Source of the DNA: an uncultured Holophagaceae bacterium
GTDB taxonomy: Bacteria > Acidobacteriota > Holophagae > Holophagales > Holophagaceae
Assembly: GCA_903913215.1 (NCBI GenBank)
Contig: CAIWKE010000035.1
Coordinates: 1 to 64,000, forward strand
DNA length: 64,000 nucleotides
Direction of reading: 5' to 3'
Made by a program: the position numbers and the translations under genes. How positions within the stretch are numbered: position 1 is the stretch's first letter; every line of letters begins with the position of its first letter. The notes below the pieces were generated by a model that was not told where the DNA came from, did not search any database, and saw only the letters and a program-made list of their open reading frames with translations. Shown piece by piece: positions 59,871-64,000 of the stretch.

Positions 59871-60722
59871 TCAGCCCAGCCGCTCCAGGGCCTCATCCAT
59901 CCCCTGGGCCTGGAGGGCTCCCAGCTTCAGATCCAGCAGGTGGCTCAGCTTCACGTTGCCCATGGCGCCCAGCATGGAGGCTTTGAGCTGGGGGATGCTG
60001 GGCTCCAGGGTGGCGATGAGCTCCTTCACCTGCTTGCGGCGGCTCTCCAGGCTGGAGCAGCCGCAGAGAGGGCACCCGCAGGGCACGATGGGGAAGCCTC
60101 GCAGCCAGGCGTAGCGCTGCAGGTCCTTCTCCTCGCAGGTGCCCAGAGGGCGAATGACGGTGTTGGCGCCATCGTCACTCACCAGGCGCATGGGCATGGT
60201 GCTGAGGCGGCCGCCGAAGAGGAGGTTGATGAGCAGCGTCTCGATGAGGTCGTCCAGGTGGTGGCCCAGCGCGATCTTGGTAAAGCCGTGTGTCTTGGCG
60301 AAGGAGTAGAGCACCCCTCGCCGCAACCGCGAGCAGATGATGCAGGGCAGCTCCTCGGGCTTCGTGCGGACCATCTTGTCGATGGGGGCGGGGATCACGT
60401 GATGGGGCACGCCCAGGCGCTCGCAGACCTCCGCGATGGGATCGGGGTTGAACTGTGGGAAGCCGGGGTCCACGGTGACCGCCTCGACGCTGAACTTCAC
60501 CGGGGCCCGGTGGCGCAGTCGCTCCAGCAGGTCCAGCAGGGCCCAGGAATCCTTGCCGCCGCTGACCCCGACGAGGATGCGGTCCTGGTCCTCGATGAGC
60601 TTGTAGGTGGCATTGGCATCGCCCAGGCGTCGTGCCAGCTGCTTCTCCAGCTTCGGCAGCCCCAAGAGCTCAGCCTCGGTAGGGGGCAGGGCCAGGCTGG
60701 GGAGGGCGCAGGGGTTACTCAC
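59871..60722 (-). CDS. ttcA: tRNA 2-thiocytidine biosynthesis protein TtcA-like
   Basis: VGVSGGKDSWALLDLLERL (PP-loop); CIICSRLRRGVLYSFAKTHGFTKIALGHHLDD. Confidence 0.93.
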   Translation of the reverse strand: MSNPCALPSLALPPTEAELLGLPKLEKQLARRLGDANATYKLIEDQDRILVGVSGGKDSWALLDLLERLRHRAPVKFSVEAVTVDPGFPQFNPDPIAEVCERLGVPHHVIPAPIDKMVRTKPEELPCIICSRLRRGVLYSFAKTHGFTKIALGHHLDDLIETLLINLLFGGRLSTMPMRLVSDDGANTVIRPLGTCEEKDLQRYAWLRGFPIVPCGCPLCGCSSLESRRKQVKELIATLEPSIPQLKASMLGAMGNVKLSHLLDLKLGALQAQGMDEALERLG

Positions 60723-60737
60723 AAAAAGCCCCTGACG

Positions 60738-61244
60738 TCACATCACGCCGCAGGCTTTGCGCTCGCCACGCACCAACTGGCCCTGCACATCCTTGACGTA
60801 CTCGGGGCAGGTGCAGTCGGGGCACGAATTGCTGGAGGTCTCGGAGCAGAGGTCGGCGAAGGTGACTTTCTCCATGAAGGCGGAAATGTGGTCGGACAGG
60901 CGGTTCCAGAGCAGGAGGCTCATGCGCTCGTCGGCCATGAGGGCCTTGCTGGCGGCCTTGGGATCCTCCTTGGCCACGGCGTAAAAGCTGCTGTCCGTAA
61001 GGCGTAGCACCTCGCCCACGCTGACTTGGTTGCAGGGCCGGGTAAGGATGTAGCCACCCTTGGGGCCGCGCACGCTGGCCACAACGCCGGCCTTCTTGAG
61101 CTTGTTGAAAATCTGCTCCAGGAAAGGCAGGGAGAGCTTTTGGCGCTCGGCGATGACATGCAGGGGCACCGGCTGACCGTGGCTGTGGTGGGCCAGGTCG
61201 AACAGGGCCTGCATGCTGTACCTGCCTCGGGCCGAAATCTTCAC
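60738..61244 (-). CDS. iscR: Rrf2 family regulator, IscR-like
   Basis: MKISARGRYSMQALFDLAHH, VRGPKGGYILTRP, Cys-rich C-terminal region CSETSSNSCPDCTCPEY. Confidence 0.9.
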   Translation of the reverse strand: MKISARGRYSMQALFDLAHHSHGQPVPLHVIAERQKLSLPFLEQIFNKLKKAGVVASVRGPKGGYILTRPCNQVSVGEVLRLTDSSFYAVAKEDPKAASKALMADERMSLLLWNRLSDHISAFMEKVTFADLCSETSSNSCPDCTCPEYVKDVQGQLVRGERKACGVM

Positions 61245-61328
61245 GAAGGTGCTCCAGGCTTCAGGCTAGTATTCCTGAGCAAACAAGTCAAGTTTATGGC
61301 AGAGCTATAATCACCTAGGAGCATCCCC

Positions 61329-61898
61329 ATGAGACCTGTCTTTCTGGCCCTGGGAACCATGGCGCTCTTCGCCCAGCAGGGTGTTGTGGCCCCAGCCATC
61401 CCGCCCGAAAGGCCCAAGGGAGGCCTGGTGGACAAGTACGACGAGCTGCCCCTGCTGCTGGGCCCCACCAGCGCCAAGGCCGTTCTGGCTCACCGGGGGG
61501 TATTCCGGGACAACCTGGCGGCGGCGCAGCCTTCCACCAAGGTCAAGGCCCGCTGGATGGCCATCCAGCAGCCCTTCACCGTGTTAGTGGTGTTCGGCTC
61601 CTGGTGCTCGGACAGCCAGCATCAGCTCCCCAGCCTCCTGGCCTTCGACGTCGCGCCCAATCCCTTCATCGAGCTCCACTACCTGGGTGTCAATCGGGAC
61701 AAGGTCCTGGATCCCGCGGCCTGGCCCCAGGGGTGCACACCCCAGAAGCCCTCGCGGGTCCCCACAGTCTATGTATTCTCCCTCCAGCCCGGCGGCGCCC
61801 AGAAGCTCGTGAGCTACGTGGTGGAGACGCCACCCAGGGCGGGCCAGACCATGGCCGAGGCGGTGCTCGACATCATGGAGGGGCCACTGGCCCGCTGA
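61329..61898 (+). CDS. Exported thioredoxin-like protein
   Basis: Signal peptide; FTVLVVFGSWCSDSQHQLPSLLAF; VPTVYVFSLQPGG. Confidence 0.78.
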   Translation: MRPVFLALGTMALFAQQGVVAPAIPPERPKGGLVDKYDELPLLLGPTSAKAVLAHRGVFRDNLAAAQPSTKVKARWMAIQQPFTVLVVFGSWCSDSQHQLPSLLAFDVAPNPFIELHYLGVNRDKVLDPAAWPQGCTPQKPSRVPTVYVFSLQPGGAQKLVSYVVETPPRAGQTMAEAVLDIMEGPLAR

Positions 61899-61941
61899 CA
61901 GAACTCAGGAAGGACGGCGCGGCTCCGATGAAGGAGACACC

Positions 61942-63510
61942 ATGCGATGGTCCTCTTTCCTCCTGGCACTCTGCCTGCTGACCGGCCTGCGGGCCGACGA
62001 TACTGTCCGCATTTCGGTACCAGTCTGGTCCACCATGAACCCCCTCCTGCTCTCCCAGGACCAGGACGCGGAGGTCACGGATCTCATCTTCGATCGCCTG
62101 GTCGGCCTGGATGCCCAGGGGAACTTCATCCCCGAGATGCTGCAGTCCTGGACCATCCTCAAAGGTGGCCGGGAGGTGGTAATGCAACTGCGGCCCGGTC
62201 TCACCTGGCATGACGGCAGCCCCATCGAGGCTGAGGACATTGTCTTTACCTGGACCGCCTTGCGCCTGCCCAGGGTGCGCCAGCTGGCCGATACGGCCGG
62301 GGGGGTGGCCACCCTGGATAGCCTGAAGGCCGAGGGGCCCCTCACCGTGCGGATCCGCCTGAGCCAGCCCCGCGGCACCCTGCTCTCCGACCTCTACAAC
62401 TTCATCCCTGTGCCCCGGCGCCACTACCAGGTGCCCGCCAAGCCCCTGGAATCCCCCATGAACCTTCAGCCCATAGGCTCGGGCCCCTACCGGGTGACCG
62501 GAAGCGCCACCCGGACCCAGGTGCACCTGGAACGCTGGGCGGGCTACCGGGGCATCCATCCCGGACAGGCGCCCGCCTTCGAACTCTGGGAGACCAAGCC
62601 GGAGCAAGCCAATCTCCTCCAGGCCTTCCAGGAGGGGCGCCTGCACTACTCCGATGCGAAGCCCCTGCTCTACTACCTGGTGCGCAAGGGGGAGCTGGGG
62701 GCGGGCCTGGTGACCGGCTTCTCCACCCCCCAGGCCTCCTTCCGGGCCTACTTCCTCAACTGCGATCCCAAGCGGAGCCTGCTGGGCGATCTGACCCTCC
62801 GCCAGGTGCTCTTTGAGCTGCTGCCTTGGCAGGCCAACACCCGCGCCCAGCGCTTCTTCCCCACGCGCCTAGCCACCAGCTTCTGGCCCCCCCAGAGCTG
62901 GGCCTACAACCCCAAGCAGCGGCCAGTGCCCAGCGTGGCGCGGGCCAAGGAACTGCTGGACGCAGCGGGCTGGAAGCCCGGCCCCGATGGCATCCGCCAG
63001 AACTCCCAAGGCCGCCGTCTCAGCCTGGTCGTCTACAATCCCTCCTACAACCCCAGTCGGAACTTTTCTTCCATGCTTGCTGAGCAGGCAGCCAAGGTCG
63101 GCATCCAGATTGAAATTCGCACCCTGGAGTTCTCGGAGGTCATCGATCGAGCCTCCAAACACGAGGGCGATATCTGGTCCTTTTCCTGGACCACGTCCCT
63201 GGACCCGGATGTGGACAGTCCGCTATTCACCCGGGAGGGCCTCGTCACCCACGCGAACTACAGCAGCTACTTGAATCCCGAAGTGGACCGGCTCTTCGAC
63301 GAGGGGCGCCACACCCTGAACCAGGAGGCCCGGCGCCGCATCTACCTGCAGATCTCCGAGCTGATCTACCGGGACAAGCCCGTCATCCCCATCGACTATT
63401 ACCAGAACCAGGTGCTGGTGCACCGCCGTCTGCAGGGCGTGACCTTCAGCCAGCAGGGCCTGTGCTGGGGCTTCTGGCCCGGTCGGCGGGGGTGGAGGCT
63501 GGGGAACTGA
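61942..63510 (+). CDS. ABC transporter substrate-binding protein (SBP_bac_5, oligopeptide-type)
   Basis: LIFDRLVGLDAQGNFIPEMLQSWTILKGGREVVMQLRPGLTWHDGSPIEAEDIVFTW. Confidence 0.92.
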   Translation: MRWSSFLLALCLLTGLRADDTVRISVPVWSTMNPLLLSQDQDAEVTDLIFDRLVGLDAQGNFIPEMLQSWTILKGGREVVMQLRPGLTWHDGSPIEAEDIVFTWTALRLPRVRQLADTAGGVATLDSLKAEGPLTVRIRLSQPRGTLLSDLYNFIPVPRRHYQVPAKPLESPMNLQPIGSGPYRVTGSATRTQVHLERWAGYRGIHPGQAPAFELWETKPEQANLLQAFQEGRLHYSDAKPLLYYLVRKGELGAGLVTGFSTPQASFRAYFLNCDPKRSLLGDLTLRQVLFELLPWQANTRAQRFFPTRLATSFWPPQSWAYNPKQRPVPSVARAKELLDAAGWKPGPDGIRQNSQGRRLSLVVYNPSYNPSRNFSSMLAEQAAKVGIQIEIRTLEFSEVIDRASKHEGDIWSFSWTTSLDPDVDSPLFTREGLVTHANYSSYLNPEVDRLFDEGRHTLNQEARRRIYLQISELIYRDKPVIPIDYYQNQVLVHRRLQGVTFSQQGLCWGFWPGRRGWRLGN

Positions 63511-63519
63511 ACGGTTCGG

Positions 63520-64000
63520 CTAGAGCCGATCGAACCGCAACACCTCGACTTTGGCCTTGCCCTTGGAAGCCTCGTCCCGATCCTGGTCGCGATCCCGATC
63601 GCGGCTCCGGTCACGATCCCGGTCATGGCGGGGCTCGCGGTCAGGGCGCGCTTCGCGGGGTGGCCTGGACTCGTGGCGGCGGGGCTCGGGGGCGGCCTCC
63701 TGGCGGGGGGCAGGGCGGGGCGCGGGAGCTGCGGCAGCGAGGCGCTCACGACCAGCCCAGACGGCGCCCACCTGCTTGATGCGATCCACGAGGCGGGCGG
63801 GTTCCAATACCTGGATGCCGTCGCCGAATTGCATGGCCCAGCGCGCAATGGCCCGGAGGTCCGTGGCGGTGAAGGTGGCGAGAGCCTGGCCGTCTCCCTG
63901 GTCCTCCAGCTTGAACTGGGGGAAGGCGGGGGGGGCCTGCTTCACGGCGAAGACCCACTGCTTGGCCAGGGTGGCCTTCACGGCAATGGCGTCTCCGCCC
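63520..64000 (-). CDS. C-terminal part of a WYL/WCX-domain-like protein with Arg/Asp-rich tail (runs off the right edge)
   Basis: FTATDLRAIARWAMQFGDGIQVLEPARLVDRIKQVGAVW resembles the WYL C-terminal extension; tail DRDRDRSRDRDRDQDRD. Confidence 0.5.
   Translation of the reverse strand, partial: GGDAIAVKATLAKQWVFAVKQAPPAFPQFKLEDQGDGQALATFTATDLRAIARWAMQFGDGIQVLEPARLVDRIKQVGAVWAGRERLAAAAPAPRPAPRQEAAPEPRRHESRPPREARPDREPRHDRDRDRSRDRDRDQDRDEASKGKAKVEVLRFDRL

Noticed and set aside
63580-63650. Arg/Asp-rich repeat (DRDRDRSRDRDRDQDRD) as a functional tandem repeat
   Set aside because: Low-complexity linker/tail in a truncated edge ORF; not enough context to claim significance.

Overview
High-GC bacterial chromosomal window with densely packed housekeeping and metabolic genes. 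Gene content (EET-associated style chemoreceptor, SecA/ProS/RecR/ThiL neighbourhoods) would fit an Acidobacteriota/Holophagae-like genome, but this is an inference with no database support. The window opens with a ygeW-yqeA-ygeX-ygeY-like carbamoyltransferase / carbamate kinase / diaminopropionate ammonia-lyase / M20 hydrolase cluster. It continues with amtB-glnB, a photolyase, ABC transporter genes, recR-ybaB, thiL, proS, ndk, secA, rapZ, mltG, tlyA, trpS and others. The main accessory feature is a ~7.8 kb integrative element at tRNA-Lys(CTT), about 30499-38373. It is bounded by a perfect 52 bp direct repeat that extends as an imperfect repeat (~95 bp) through a Rho-independent terminator. 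It encodes a P4-type tyrosine integrase, an AlpA-like protein, a primase/DUF3631-helicase fusion, a ribbon-helix-helix-like protein, a TubC_N-like protein, a zinc-ribbon MGGxGSGRW protein and several unknowns. I see no capsid, terminase or conjugation genes, so it looks like a phage-satellite or IME. Sequence-level observations on this element: a compensatory base-pair change between the two terminator copies, TTGTC-type repeats at both ends that look like integrase arm sites, and a dense GGTAGC/GCTACC cluster in the 3' end of the replication gene that looks iteron-like. Outside the element I note three 9-bp-periodic inverted-repeat intergenic elements, a set of perfect short-loop hairpins, a CxxCH heme-type chemoreceptor, a PhnD-like binding protein overlapping a hybrid histidine kinase, and tandem SpoIIAA-like genes.
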